A DNA stretch of 64,000 nucleotides from Loxodes magnus (GCA_946699065.1 CAMPDV010001320.1:62001-126000); one strand, 5' to 3'. Numbered from the stretch's first letter, positions 11,819 to 24,984 are shown. The notes: a model not told the origin generated them from the letters alone. Numbers and translations are program-made.

Positions 11819-13829
11819 ATGAAACTTTAAACCTTAATCTGTTTGCTGGCTTTTCTTCTTCTTTTTTTTAAATTCTTTATGTTTCTAAAATTCAAAGAGC
11901 AAAATAATCTTAAAGCATCTCAGCAAGGACATAAATAGCCTATCTTCCATATGACTTCTATTAATATAGCCTAGTAAGTTGACCAGACTTAGTAAGTTGC
12001 CGAGTAATAAGAAAAGATACTCAAAAATCTACCTAAAGATGGTATTTAAATAAGTCTCCTACCTGATAAACAGTTTATAATCCATGGACCAATAAGTTCT
12101 TTTGACTTTCCTGAGTTACATATCTCTATCTGGGTGAAATTTAGATTAGACAAACTTCTTATAACTAGTGATCAATAAGCTTCAACTAATAGTAATAGTG
12201 ATAAATTCTACGCTATATTTGGAAATAAAATTGAAGGATGTGGTGCCTTTAGTGACTATTGAGGATATTTTTTATACCTAGTTTATGCCTCGTAGAGCTA
12301 AACTAAATGGAAGATTGTTCTAGAAATGGGATCAGATAAAGGATGTCAGTATTTGAATATGAGTAACTTTGAAATAAGATAAGATATATGGTATAATATC
12401 CAAATTCTTTTGACAGCGTATGGAACATCCTTTTTTGATAGAGCTGAAAATAAGTAAAAACCTAGAGCGTAACTAAGATTAAACGACAGAATTATTTCAA
12501 GCTATGATTTGAATTATCATCGGCTATTGTAAACGGGAAGACGGTTTAGAATCAGAGCTTAAGTTATACGAAAACAAGAAGTTAAGAAAGGATGTACTGA
12601 GTTGGTTGGAAATCTTAACAACTTTGAATTTAAAAATTTTTAAATTCAAAATGAGTATAAAGATTTGAGCTAAGCTTAGAATTTTGAATAAATAGCATAA
12701 GAAAGTAGTATTATTCGCTTTTTAAGCAATACTTACATTAAAAGTGAATAGTATATGAACTTAAATTAAAAGAGAGAAAGAAATTATCTTAATGAAATTT
12801 CCAATGTTTGGCAGATTAACAATGTCATTATGGTCAATTCCTAGATTTTAAATTCACTCCTGAGTTTACTTATACAGAGCAGAAATGTGATAGTTTAGGC
12901 ACTATGGAGTATTATCCCGAAATTTATGAGTCGGTTTAAAAGCAGTACCAAGCCTTTGTAGATACCCTAAAATTAAGCACAGAAGAATTATTCCCTATTA
13001 TAATGCCTGTTTTTATGAGATACAATATTTTATTTTAAACTCTATAATCTCTTGAGAGAGTAGATAGAATTAAAAAATCTACTATCATAATCTCTTAAGA
13101 TGAATCTTCAAAAAATGTCACTGATATTATCAAGTCCTTCATACACAAAGGTATTCTCAATATCATCCAGACCCTAGCTTTCCTTCAACTTTAACTGATA
13201 AACTTCAAAGAAAAACATTATATTAAGCTTCTAATGTCTTTTTCCTTTTCAATCTTATGTTAAATTATTTGAAGGTGAAATCAGTGATATACAGTGAAGA
13301 GGATATATTATCTATGGACTTCTATTAATATAATAAATGGATAAACCAAAATTCATCCACAACTATTAAAATGGAAAAAGAGTTTGCTTTGCATCTATCT
13401 CAAGTAAAGCTAATAACAACGACAATTATTTAAATCTCTTTAAAGTTAATTTCAACCAAACTGACTTAGCTTAAAGCTTCATAGTACCTAATTTCATGTG
13501 ACCTGATCTTAAGTCTATTTTTTCACAATGTAATTGATCTTTAAGAATCAGAGAATATTTTGCAAGAACTTGAGAAAAACTTTTGTGAATCCAGATATAT
13601 CTCGTGGTAAGCATATCAGTTAGCAAGGATCAAATACTGTTACTCCATCTTAGCCAAATAATTTATAAATGGAGATGTAGTATTTGAATTTTTTGCTGAT
13701 AGACTATGAAGTTAAATATGAAAACTTGGAGCCTAATATTATCATTCCAAAATATCCCAACATAAGGATATGTCTATCATAAACTTAGACTGGGATTCCT
13801 TAATGAGCATTTCAAATAGGATAATTTGA
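11819..13829 (+). pseudogene. divergent LamG-GT13 glycosyltransferase, copy 6 (several frameshifts)
   Basis: ATG 11819 opens MKLQTLICLLAFLLLFFKFF, a clear signal anchor. A Gln-rich stem and a LamG-like domain follow (IIHGPISSFDFPELHISIWVKF, GNKIEGC, LEMGSDKGC, with conventional TGG at one Trp where other copies have TGA). GT13 landmarks appear in shifted frames: YYPEIYE, IIIISQDESS, YSEEDILSMDFYQYNKWIN (the EDD motif is EED here), FIVPNFMWPDLKSIF and a tail ending WDSLMSISNRII before TGA 13827-13829. About five frame changes occur between 12900 and 13780. It is the most divergent copy and is probably a decayed member. Confidence 0.75.
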
Positions 13830-14865
13830 TTTCTTTGAGTCTAGAAATATTTTTAGATGAAATAATAAATATTTAAGTTCTATTTCATAATATAATGAAT
13901 CTGTCTTGCTTAAATATATCTAGTCATTATAATAAACTAAAGTCTATTTAATAGAGAGATATATAAGATAAAAATTCAGCGAATGAACAAGTTTGTTTTA
14001 TGAGATGAAATAGAATTAATTATATGGGTTAATGATAAGTTCTGTTTTCTAACGTAAGTAATCTTAAATTTTAAATTTTATGAGAGATATTGTAATTTTG
14101 TAATGATTGATTATATTTACAATAACTTTTTATATAGATTTTGTCAAGTCACTATATATTAAATTGTTTACTATACTAGTAACATTTTTTTTTCTTTTTA
14201 TATTAAAGTTTCCTCTATTTTATTAGCTGATCTTGCTCTTTCACCTATTTTTTATCATTTTATTAGACTATTTGAAATTGAGTTTATTAGATATATATTT
14301 ATTAATTATTAATGCAAAAGTATTATTCTATGACACCGTTTGCTTACCAAAATTTAGTTTTTTGTTATAATTTAAAAGCGTTCAAGTAATAAATTCTGTT
14401 AATGAGGAACTAAATATATTATTAAAAATCAAATCTAATATTTTAAACCTAAATTTTCCTTGTAGTTTCATTCTTATGATTTCATGTGCTTTTTTCTTAC
14501 TAATACTGATATTTAAAATTTAATATAGTTAAAAGAGGAAATTCTATATAAATCTTGCATTTGCATTTTGTTCTTATTCACATTTTCATTTTTGTGACGT
14601 TATTCAAATATTTATTAGCGTACTATCCTATTTCATCTGTTATATTACATCAATAGGTTATATTCTGCTCTTCATTACTTATCAATTAAAAATCTTTTAG
14701 CATCTAAACCTCCTTAATTCTCTTTACTCTCTATTGCTCTAATGATAATAAGAGTATAATTTTATTAATTTTATAGCACTTAGACTTACTAAATTTTATT
14801 TCATTTTTGAGAAAGTTTAAAATGTAAAAGAAGTATATATTTTGAATAATAAGAAAGTAGCTTTG
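13830..14865. other. no recognisable feature
   Basis: AT-rich sequence between the copy-6 pseudogene and the next ORF. No repeat or gene could be supported. Confidence 0.4.
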
Positions 14866-16968
14866 ATGCTTCGATATTCTGCAGGTTTTAATTCTGGAAG
14901 CACTGCTCGAGCTTAGTAATTAAGATTATATAGTTTTTCCCTTACTTAAAACTTAAACTGATTTATATGATTTAAATTGCTTCTTTAAGTCTGAATTAGA
15001 TATGGATTGTTATATATGGAGTGTTTTTAGCTTTTTAGAAATGAAAAGCCTCTTTTTTAAATTTAAGACTTATTGTTACTTTTAATGACTTTTTATAAAA
15101 TGACTAGGGAATTAAGTGAAGGCTTATCCTTTTTTATCTTACTATCCACTAAACATACTAAAACAGACTAAATCTAATCTTTGATCTGTACTATAGAAAA
15201 ACCTTTAGACCTATTTATAATTCTTATTCTTAAAAGCAAAGGAAGAAATCATACTTGACATGATTATTGCTACTTCAAAGCTTTCAGCTCTGCTACCTAA
15301 TCTCATTCTCAGTCTTCTTAATTATTGCTTATTCTCACATTTCTTCCTTAAAAGCTTCTAGTAGATTAAACTCTTATTACTACCTTCTTTCTACTATTTT
15401 AGCTTATAAGCTATTAACTAGATCTATAATATTTACCTTTTAAAAAACTCATACAAATTAAAATAAAGCGACTTCATTTTAATGAGTTATGCTTATATAA
15501 TAAAAAATTCCCTTAGTTAATACAACCAAACTTATGTATTCATTTAATTGGAGTTTAGTCCTTTTCTTATGTTTAAACTTGTAAATATTAGTAATTTAGG
15601 AATTTTATCTTACTGGCTCTTAAACAATTAATTCTAGAGATTCTAAGAACATTGAACTTATATCTCTCTTGAATAGTTTTGTTTTCTAATATTTTAGATT
15701 GAGAATATAGTATAGATAGATGACTTTGCAAAGATAGTAAGTGAAGATAGTTAAATTCGAGATAAATAGTAAACTATTGCAATGAAATCCTTGCTCTAAG
15801 TCAAGTAAAACCAAATAGAGGATGAATATAGGTATACTGCTCGTGCTACTCGACTCTTATTTGTTTGCTATTTTTCTTGATCTGTGATCTTACAAAGAAT
15901 GCTTATCTAAAGTCTACTTTCTATCTTAAATATCTTTACAGTAAAGTGACTGTCTTCTTTTCTTAAAATTGTGGTGTTATTCATTATACTATCAAAGAGT
16001 TATTTGGATAAAAACTACTTTACTTAGCAAGAGTTGTTTTATAAAAGTAAGTTGATAAATATTTGCTTCCATCTTTTAATCTAAAACATTTTTGAGATAT
16101 ATAGGAGAAGAACTCCTTTGATCTAAGTATTTATCCTCTCTTACTTTTAAAATATCTATCATATGTTTCTAACTCTATACTAAAGCTAGTGGATTCCTTT
16201 CTTCTTACATGCATTATTTAAATATTTCAGTAGAAAAAGCTTTAATTACACTAATATAAGTAGCATAAAGATAGAAAATTCATTCTCATAACTTAGAGCA
16301 AGAGATATGATGGAAAAAAGATGAAAGGAAGAGTATAAATAGAGGATGAAAGTTCGAAATTGTATTAAGTATCTCCTGATTTAATTTAATTGAAGAGCAT
16401 TTTGGTTATTTAATCACAATGCTCGGATCAATATATCAACAAAAGAGCAAATGTTTAAATGTAATTTTCAATTTTAATTATAATTGAAGAAATATACTTA
16501 GCTTGAGAATTTAAAAACTATTAGGACTATTTAATGTAAGATTCTACTTAAATGAGATACCCAACCACTGAAAAATCAGAGAGCTCTTTTATAAACCTCT
16601 TCATGAACTACAAAGTATTTTAGCAAGATATCTCATTAAAGAAAACCATATCAAAAGAGCTATTAAACCCTCTCTGGATTTAATATAATGGCTATTTAGA
16701 TTTTTTTAATTCTTTCTTAAATAGAAAGAATGATTTCCTTTATATATTTCCTCTAAAATTAGTCAAATATCATTTATCAATATTAGCCTTTTCTAAGCTT
16801 ATTTATAAAAATTACAAGTGCTGCATTAAATTCATATATACCAAGTATTATGAGTATAATCAACTACTAGGAAATACTTAATTTATTCTCTTTAAATGGA
16901 TTTATCGTCCTTTCTTGCCTTTGGAGATAGAATTTCGAGTAATAAAAAAAAATTTTAAAGATTAATGA
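14866..16968 (+). CDS. hypothetical protein, about 700 aa
   Basis: A single frame runs from ATG 14866 (MLRYSAGFNSGSTARAQQL) to TGA 16966-16968. About eleven in-frame TGA codons would be Trp, with none in the last 150 codons. The best-supported part is 16321-16968, with YPTTEKSESSFINLF, LLNPLWIQYNGYLDFFN and YRPFLPLEIEFRVI. Hydrophobic runs near codons 325 and 425 may be membrane segments. The upstream part is less certain; another frame over 15715-15830 (DDFAKIVSEDSQIRDKQQ) also looks plausible. It is convergent with the PARP gene, with 54 bp between the two stop codons. No family is recognised. Confidence 0.45.
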
Positions 16969-17022
16969 AATTTGAGATTTAAGAACTATAAATAGTTTAA
17001 GGTAAATTAAGTTTAGACTTAT

Positions 17023-19034
17023 TCAATAGAACTATGATTTTAGAGGTATGTAAGAGATAAGGAAAAGAGGAAAGCACCTATTGTTTTCATAAACTATATG
17101 CATTCCATTTCCATCTGTGCAACTATCATTTGAATCTAGATTCTTAATTGAACTACAAAAGTCCATGCTTTCTGATAATTTCTATTTACCTGTTATTACA
17201 TTCACCAGTAGCATTTATTAATCCTAGTCTTATGATAAATGGGTATAACCTTAACAAAAAGAAAAACTTTCATGAAAGTAAATTCCTTTTCCATGCAAAC
17301 CGTCTTTTGCAAACTCTAATTTAAATCCTACTTCATCTTTCATAATAAGCAAAGGATCATTACCTCGAGTACCGTGGAAAAGCAACTTTCTTTAAACAGG
17401 TTTTTCATATTTTGCTGTCAAAATATCAACGTTAGCTTTAAATCTAACATATTGATCATAATTAAGGATCCTTTAAACGTACTATATTTAAACTCTGCTT
17501 GTTTAGCTTATCATCCTTACTATTTCTTAGTTGTCAGTACTATCCTCTGATAGATATATAACGTCAAAACTTTTCATGCCATTAATTTTATGAAATCCTG
17601 GTATTTAATACTCATTGGCATTCTACATACTATTGCACTAAAATATAGCACTATGGTTCTCCTAACAATATGGACATTAGTAAGCTTCACAAATCAGACA
17701 TTACTAAAATTTGATTTTTATAAGATTCTAGTATTAAGTGAAATACTTGTCTATGAAACCTTGAGGGATTTAGAGTTATCCTTCAAATTTAATCATCTAC
17801 TCTGTTAATTGATCAATGAAGAAACTTTTAAGGTCTTCGTCCTTACATCTTTTTTCTATATGAATGTATCAAGAAGCTGCACGAACTTTTCTTTTTTGAT
17901 TTAGTCTTAATGAACCCCTTAAAACTATAATAACTCATGAGTTTTTTCAATATCATATTGAGTTCATAACATTGCTTGGCAACTCTATAGCACTCCATAT
18001 CCTTTTTATAATAGGGATTATAAAAAGACAGCTTGAATCTCTAGAATATTATAAAAGTCCTCTATTTATATCTCTCTAAAATCATTTGACATGTTAATCT
18101 TGTTCAGATTCAAGAAAAGTTCCTAGTTATTTACCAAAATGACGCAATCTTTGTTTTAGCACGCTTTACAGTTTTCAATGTTAAATCTATGCAATTTTGC
18201 TAAATCAGTTTGCTCCTTTCTTAAGATCTCTTTTTAGCATATTTAATTTGGTTTGTTTTATTACCTACATTCACTACAATAATGTGCTTGACATAAATCA
18301 CAAAAGAATTAATTTTTCTTAACTTCCATTACTACAACTGATTAGCACTTTAGACATTCTATAGTTTAAGTTTATCTCTCCTCTTTAATCTCCTCAGCTT
18401 TTTTTAATGAAGATAGCAACTTTTAGGACAGTAGCTACACTTCTTTTTCCTTTAAATCAATCTTACAAACTAAGCATTTAACTTACTATTATGAGACTAA
18501 AGTAGATATCACGTAAGGTTTTAAAGCTGTGAAGCATATATAATGACTGCAACCAAATGTTTAATAAATATTTTAGCTATCAAGCCATAGATTGCAATGC
18601 TAGCATTACAAGGACTATTTTTTAATTTGTCAGACAACTGTATCAGCAATCTGCTTGTCTATCTATTTTGTGCAAACTATGCATGTAAATTGCTCATATT
18701 GAACAAGTTTAGTCTTTTGTAAGGAATTCACTTAATAGAACTTTTCAGTAATGCAAGAATTGCAGTATAAATGGTCACAGATTAACTTGTAAAGTGCAAT
18801 TTTAGATTATTTTAAGATTTATTCTGACTTCTAGCATTAAGCACAGGCTTTCACACAGCGGTACTTCTGGTATTAGAAAGTTTTAACAGATAGTTCTAAA
18901 TTAGAATAGTGTAAGTCAGAGCAAAATTTGTTTATTAGCTACTTTAGTTCAGATTCAGTCATACTATGCTGCTTTAGTTCGATTTAAATCTACTCTAGGT
19001 TTTAGTTAAAACTCTTAATAGCAAGGTTTTGCAT
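17023..19034 (-). CDS. RING/IBR-type zinc fingers plus PARP catalytic domain
   Basis: ATG 19034 opens MQNLAIKSFN. Cys-rich clusters follow: C60-C94 (with ICDHLYCNSC), C118-C190 (TCIVC, LQCQHC, GCSHYIC, KCLVC) and an IBR-like C227-C266 (ECLKC, FFCDLCQAHYCSEC). The C-terminal half is a poly/mono-ADP-ribosyltransferase domain: LLFHGTRGNDPLLI, LHGKGIYFHESFSF, MLLVNVITGK, HIVYENNRCFPLFLISYI. The NAD-binding His (FHGT) and Tyr (GIYF) are present. A further CLICEAYQCPYC finger precedes it. Stop is TGA 17023-17025. The reading frame changes twice, around 18000-18150 and 17880-17930, so short introns or lesions are present. Family knowledge suggests ubiquitin-linked ADP-ribosylation; that is inference. 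Confidence 0.8.
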
Positions 19035-20425
19035 TATAAATCTGAAAATAAACTTAGCAATAAATTTTTATTTTAGAAATATTAGAGATTTATGGTCTAT
19101 TATTTAAAGTCAATCATAGACTTTATAAAAGATGCTAAAGGAAGATTTAAAATATTCATTATGATAAAATACAAAGTAGAGAGAAAGTTTTAGTATAAGC
19201 TAGTTTAAGATTATTTAGCTCATAAGAATATCTATTCAAATGAGAACTGAATAAAGAAGCACAAGAATGCAAGCATGAAATTTATAATAATTATAAGGCC
19301 TAAAATCCTACATTTATACCTTTTAAGAAATTGAATAATTTTAAATTTTAAATTGCATAATAACTAATATAATTTTAAGCATAAAGAGTAAGCATATTCA
19401 TTTTTAACTAAAAAGAATAGCAAGTTAAATCTCTTTTAGCTATTTAATAATAATAATAATGACAATCAACAACTTATTTTAACTGAAATTTACAACAAAA
19501 GGTATATAAGTATCTAAGAAAGAATGATGAAAATATTATAATATAAAATCTTAATTTATACAACTACTTTAATTTTTACCTTTCTTTAGTTTTTACTTAA
19601 TTAATAAAAAAGCAAAAGGAAAATTTAGAAATATATATTGCCTTTTAATTATTTTTTTTAATGAAAATAAAGCTAGTTCGTCTTATTCTTTTCATATTGA
19701 GAATATTACCAGATATCACATTTATATAATCCTATACTTAAAGTATAAATCTAACCTTATTCTACCTAAGTGAAAATTAAATAAGGTAGGCAATATTTAT
19801 AACAGCAATGTATTTACTTTCTTGTAACTATTTTATTTCTATTATGTATTTTATTAACTTTATAGTGTATTTATGTATTTTTATAGCTCTATGCATAAAG
19901 CATTTACTTTATATGAAATTTCTTAGTATATTGATGACTGCAATGATATTTATTTCTAATAAACTTAATTATTAAAATCAAAGGTATTTATTTTTCCTAG
20001 ATTTGTTGGATATATTCCTTTATTTTTTCTACATATTTCTTATTAGCTTTTTATCAAATCAACATCGCTTAGCTTATTCGTTTTCAATATGATATGATCA
20101 AGTAATAATTGTTTGCATTTTTAAGTTGAGAAGTGAACAGAAAAAAGTAAATTTAGCTAATTTAATAATTTTATGTCTTATCCCTTGACTTTATTTATAA
20201 TAATGATCTCTTGCATTTCTCATATGATAACAGTGTGCTTGTTACTGTTATATCTACTAGTTGCTTTAATTCAAAATAGTACCAGATTAAAAAAAAGCTA
20301 CTAGTTTATTTGCTATTCCATAAGCAAAGCATTTTAATTCCTTAAATATTTGATATCACTAATGAGATAACTAAAGCACCTAGCCTAAGCAAACAAATTT
20401 TTTATCTAAAGTTGAAATAAAAAAA
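19035..20425. other. no recognisable feature
   Basis: AT-rich interval upstream of the zinc-finger/PARP gene. It probably holds that gene's promoter, but no motif is visible. Confidence 0.4.
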
Positions 20426-20716
20426 ATGAATATCAAGGAAATTTTTATAGCATTGAAAAGCTTCGAATTGAAATTATATGCAGATAATAAAAAAGAGAAG
20501 AGTTCTTTTGTTTTCATAGTTGATATATCAAAATCTTTATATACTCGAATCACACAGAAGTAAAATCTATAAGCATCTAGAATCTAATTGAGCTTTAATA
20601 ATTATAAATTTATAGAGTAGTAGTAATGAGATGTGATATTACTAGATTCACTTGATATAGATAATTATACTTAAATAAAGAAGCTATTTAAATAAATATC
20701 TTAGTTTTTTGCTTGA
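20426..20716 (+). CDS. small hypothetical protein, 96 aa, VWA-like start
   Basis: ATG 20426 to TGA 20714-20716 gives 96 residues. It reads MNIKEIFIALKSFELKLYAD, then SSFVFIVDISKSLYTRI, then QWDVILLDSLDIDNY and a short helical tail. The hydrophobic strand followed by D-I-S-K-S resembles the DxSxS metal site that opens a von Willebrand A domain, but the rest of such a domain is missing, so this may be a fragment or coincidence. One internal TGA (20627) would be Trp, and the peptide after it keeps the same character. It faces the 3' end of the MORN gene. Confidence 0.4.
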
Positions 20717-20894
20717 TTTTAGATTAAATAAAATATAAGTATAATAATTTGCATCTCCTTTATATATTATTAATAAAATTTAGATGTAAATTTTAGACTT
20801 TATATTTGCTTTGATTTATGTTTTATGTATTATTATTTATCTATTTACTATACATACTTATGTAGTTAATATCTAAAAATTAAATGATTTATAA

Positions 20895-23800
20895 TCATTG
20901 AAGTTTGTTTTGACTAACTAAGATATGCTCTTCTTAGAAAATAAGTTGGATATCTTTATCCTCTTTCTAATCTTGAAGAATATTTTTGTCTCCCTTTATT
21001 TCTATACTATCACCTTGCTTGATTTTTATTAGTTCCTTTTCATGTTTTTAAAGTTCTTATAGTTTTCTTTATTATATTTCAACTAATGCTAAGTTCTAAT
21101 CTTTTTCTCATTATTTAATTTCTTCTTTACATTATTCTTAAATAATTTTTATTTCTTCATAAGTTTTGCTTTTAAATCCCTACTTTTAACTTTAAACCTA
21201 TTATCCTTCATTTAAATCTTCCTTTACAGTTATTGCATCTCTATTTGCTTATAATTTGCCAACTTCTCAATATCCCTCATATACATCTCCTCTTTATGAT
21301 TTGAAGATTCCTTATCCATTAATTTAATTATTACTCCATTCTCCTTTGTATATATCTCCATTACTGAAACGGTAAATTCCTTTTCCTTGCCTTTTATCCT
21401 CTGATCAATGACCTTCGTAATAACTTAAATCATTATAATACATTATTCCTATGCCATGCTTTTTCTCTTTAAATCAGTTCCCTTTATAGACATTCCCGTT
21501 TGAATAATAAAGTATGCCTTCCTAAAATTTTTAATTTTCTTCTCAATTACCTTCATATTTATCTTTATTAGCATAGGTTTCAACTCCAAACCCCCATTTT
21601 TATCCCTTATATCAATTCCCTTAATATTAATTTCCATTAATGCCTTTTAAAATTCCTTATCCATTCTATTAGTCATTATCAAATTATCCATCATATTTAT
21701 CACCATTTTTGAAGGATTAAATTCCATATCCACATTTTTTATCTTCTTTAAACTCTCCTTCATAAATATCTCCATCTACTTAAGTTAAAATTCCTTTGTA
21801 CTTTTATCCATTTAATCATTTGCCTTCAAAATTTGTTCCATCTAGTTATTTTAGAATTCCTTATCCATGCTATTTATTTCCCATCCATTTTCCTTCATAA
21901 ATATCTCCATTATAATAAATTAATTTTCCTATCCCTTATCTTTTATTCTATATTCATTAACCTATATACTAACTTCCGTCCTAATATTTCATACAACCTA
22001 ATCCATGCTACTTTCCTTATATCCAGGTACCTTCATAAACATCTCCATTCAAGTAAATAAATTTCCCTTTGCCTTACATTAAGTTATTTGAAAATTCTCC
22101 TTCATATCTGCCACCGTTATTAATAATTCATATTCCAAATCCATTCTTTTAATTAGAAAGTAAAGACCCTTCATAAAAGTTTTATTATTAGCTGTAAAAC
22201 ATTCCTTTACCCTCTTTTTTATCTTTAAACCACTATCCAACATATCGGGCACCATTTTAATAAATATAAATTCCTACTCCATGTCTTAGTTTATTTAAAA
22301 TCTCACCTTCATATAAATTCCCGTTTTAATATTTAATTTTTTATTTATTTAAATTTCCTTTAAATCACTCTCCATTATATTCTATTCCATTCTTAAATAC
22401 ATAAGTTCATTTTTCTTTTATTTCTCCAGTTACTCATTCTCCTTCATATTTATCTCCATTCTAGTAAATTAAAACACCTTTACCTTATTGCATGTCATTA
22501 ACCTAATTTCCTTCATACTTGTTTCCGTTTTTATACCTTAATATTCCTCATCCATGCTTTTGTTCATTTTTAAACTCTCCTTCATATTCATCTCCATTAG
22601 CATAATAATATTTTTCTATTGCTTGTAGTTTATCTTAGTTTCATTATCCTTAATACTTATTTCCATTTTTGTATTTATAGATTCCATTGCCATTCTTTTA
22701 ATCCATTTGCCATTATCCTTCAAATTGGTCTCCATGATTAAAATAAAATATTCCAAATCCATTTTTTTAGTTATTTATTCATTCTCCTTTATATCGGTCT
22801 CCGTTTGCATAATTATATACTTCAATCTCTTTTAGATTATCTTAGTCTCATCTTCCTAAATATTTATCTCCGTTTTTTAACTTTAAGGTTCCACGACCAT
22901 GTTTCTTATTTTGGAGTCATTCACCTTAATATTTGTCTCCATTAGCATAATAAAATACTTATATAGCTAGCAATTAATCTTCGACTCATTATCCTTAATA
23001 CTTATCACCATTTTTGTATTTATAGATTCCATAGCCATTCTTTTTATCCTAAAATCAACTTCCTTCATATTCATCTCCGTTTTAATAGAATTAAATTCCT
23101 TAATCTTGCTTAAAGTCTTAGAATCATTTTCCTTAATACTTATCTCCATTCTAGTAAATTAAAACACCTTTACCTTACTTCATATTATTCACTCAATTTC
23201 CTTCGTATTTGTTTCCGTTTTTGTACCTTAATATTCCTCATCCATGCTTTTGTTCATTTTTAAACTCTCCTTCATATTCATCTCCATTAGCATAATAATA
23301 CTTTTCTATTACTGCCAGTTTATCATAAAATCATTTACCTTAATATTAATTTCCGTTTTTAAGATTGTAAATACCAGTACCATGCTGTCTATTTTTGTAT
23401 CACTCGCCTTCAAACTTATCTCCGTTATGCAAAAACATCTGTCCTTTACCTTATTTAAGATCTTTAGCTCATTACCCTATATACTTATCTCCGTTTAGAT
23501 AAGTATAAGATCCTACTTTCTCCCTTGAGTTATTAAATCAAAATCCATAATATTTTTCTCCATTCTGATATAATTAAACACCTTTACCATTTCTCATATC
23601 TTCTTCTCATTATCCAGTAAAGGCTTCTCCATTTATTTAGCAAAATTTTCCATTTCCTTACTTTTTATTCATGTATCATTCACCTTCATACTTATCTCCG
23701 TTTACATAAAAGCAAATTCCTTACCCATGCTTTTAATTCTCTTTCCATTATCCCTCATAAAAGTAAAGATTCTACTTTTAAAATGATCCATTTCCTTACA

Positions 23801-24317
23801 TTTTATTCATGTATCATTCACCTTCATACTTATCTCCGTTTACATAAAAGCAAATTCCTTACCCATGCTTTTAATTCTCTTTCCATTATCCCTCATAAAT
23901 GTAACGATTCTACTTTTAATAAGATCCGTATCCTTACCTTTTGTTCATGTATCACTCCCCTTCGTACTTATTCCCATTTAGTAACTAAATTCCTTAACCT
24001 TGCTTTTAATCTTCTTTTCACTAACCTTCATACTTTGAACCATTTTAGTACAAAATTACACCATATCCGTTTCTCTTATTCTCTCTCATGTCCCCAAAGT
24101 AAATACTATTATCACTATAGAAATGAAATATTCTCTATCCCTAACATTTATTATTCACCTATCTGCTCTCTTTTATATATTTCGTATACCTGCATTCATA
24201 AAATATCATGTTATCGAAGAAATACTAATTCATAGCTTCTTTCGAACTAAACAGCAAAATAATCTTTTACTCCTCTTATCTAACTTTTTTACTTTTATGT
24301 CTCTTTTCTTCCTCCAT
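20895..24317 (-). CDS. MORN-repeat protein, 1140 aa
   Basis: One uninterrupted frame of 1141 codons runs from ATG 24317 (MEEEKRHKSKKVRQEEQK) to TGA 20895-20897. After an 86-residue lead there are roughly 40 MORN repeats of 23 residues with core NG-x-KYEG-E/Q-W and G-x-G. Examples are NGSKYEGQW, NGDKYEGEW and KNGNKYQGQW. The W is usually TGA, which fixes TGA=Trp. A Gln/Glu/Lys-rich coiled-coil tail of about 110 residues follows, ending LIFQEEHILVSQNKLQ. The repeats show higher-order duplication with a 690-bp period. MORN proteins usually bind lipids or scaffold cortical and cytoskeletal structures; that role is family knowledge, not shown here. The gene lies 82 bp downstream of the 24.4-kb gene. 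Confidence 0.93.
22456..23340 (-). repeat. higher-order MORN duplication (690-bp period)
   Basis: About 200 bp starting near 22456 recurs near 23146, nearly unchanged and exactly 690 bp away, which is ten 69-bp MORN units. A second offset of about 345 bp (five units) connects 22645 and 22988, and a 138-bp pair (two units) repeats at 23690-23945. Stepwise unequal exchange inside the gene explains this. Confidence 0.75.
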
Positions 24318-24399
24318 TTTATTTAAATAAAGCTGGCCATTCTTTTATACTTATATAAATCTAATAATTCCTTTTCGCGTTATTTCAATAAAAATTATT

Positions 24400-24966
24400 T
24401 CAGCAATGACTATTAATCTAGAGATATTTGAACTATTAACAAGTTAATATAATAAAATTAATATAACTATATTAGGAGCTTAATTATTTGCTATATGACT
24501 CATATGAGAATAAGTTAATTTAAGTATTATATTAATGCTATTTTTAGAAGTTATATCTGATACCTGCTTTTCCTCACACTTGTTATTTTCTTTTCCAGTT
24601 TGATTTTTCCCTTCGATTAATTAATGCTATCTTATCTTATGGACAAAGTAACTCTCTTCACTAGATAAATTTACAATAACTGCAGGCTTTTTTCTAACTT
24701 TCTTTGAGTGTAATGATGCTAATTAATTCATAATAGCCACTTCGTACTTGCTTATTTTCTTCTATTAATAGCTTTAGTTTATTAAAATATCTAGCTTTTG
24801 ACTATCAAAGAAACTCCATATGAGCTTGGCTTTTTTGATTTTCAGCCAAATAATTCCAAACCCTTCGTACAATTAACACTTTAAATCTTTGCTTTAAGAC
24901 TAAAAATTCCCAATATAAGGGAAATACCCTTTATGCCAAACTCAAAATATGAAAACTAAAATGAAA
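24400..24966 (-). CDS. hypothetical protein upstream of the MORN gene
   Basis: One frame ends at TGA 24400-24402 and is open upstream through at least 24966. It reads RVFPLYWEFLVLKQRF, VRRVWNYLAENQKSQAHMEF, LLIEENKQVRSGYYELISII, KKACSYCKFIQWRELLCPQD and INRREKSNWKRKQQVWGKAG. The balanced residue mix and Cys pairs look like real protein. The first ATG in frame is at 24819, but the peptide is convincing before it, so the true start lies further upstream. It is on the same strand as the MORN gene, 82 bp away. No family is recognised. Confidence 0.5.
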
Positions 24967-24984
24967 TTATTCTTTGCTTTTGCT

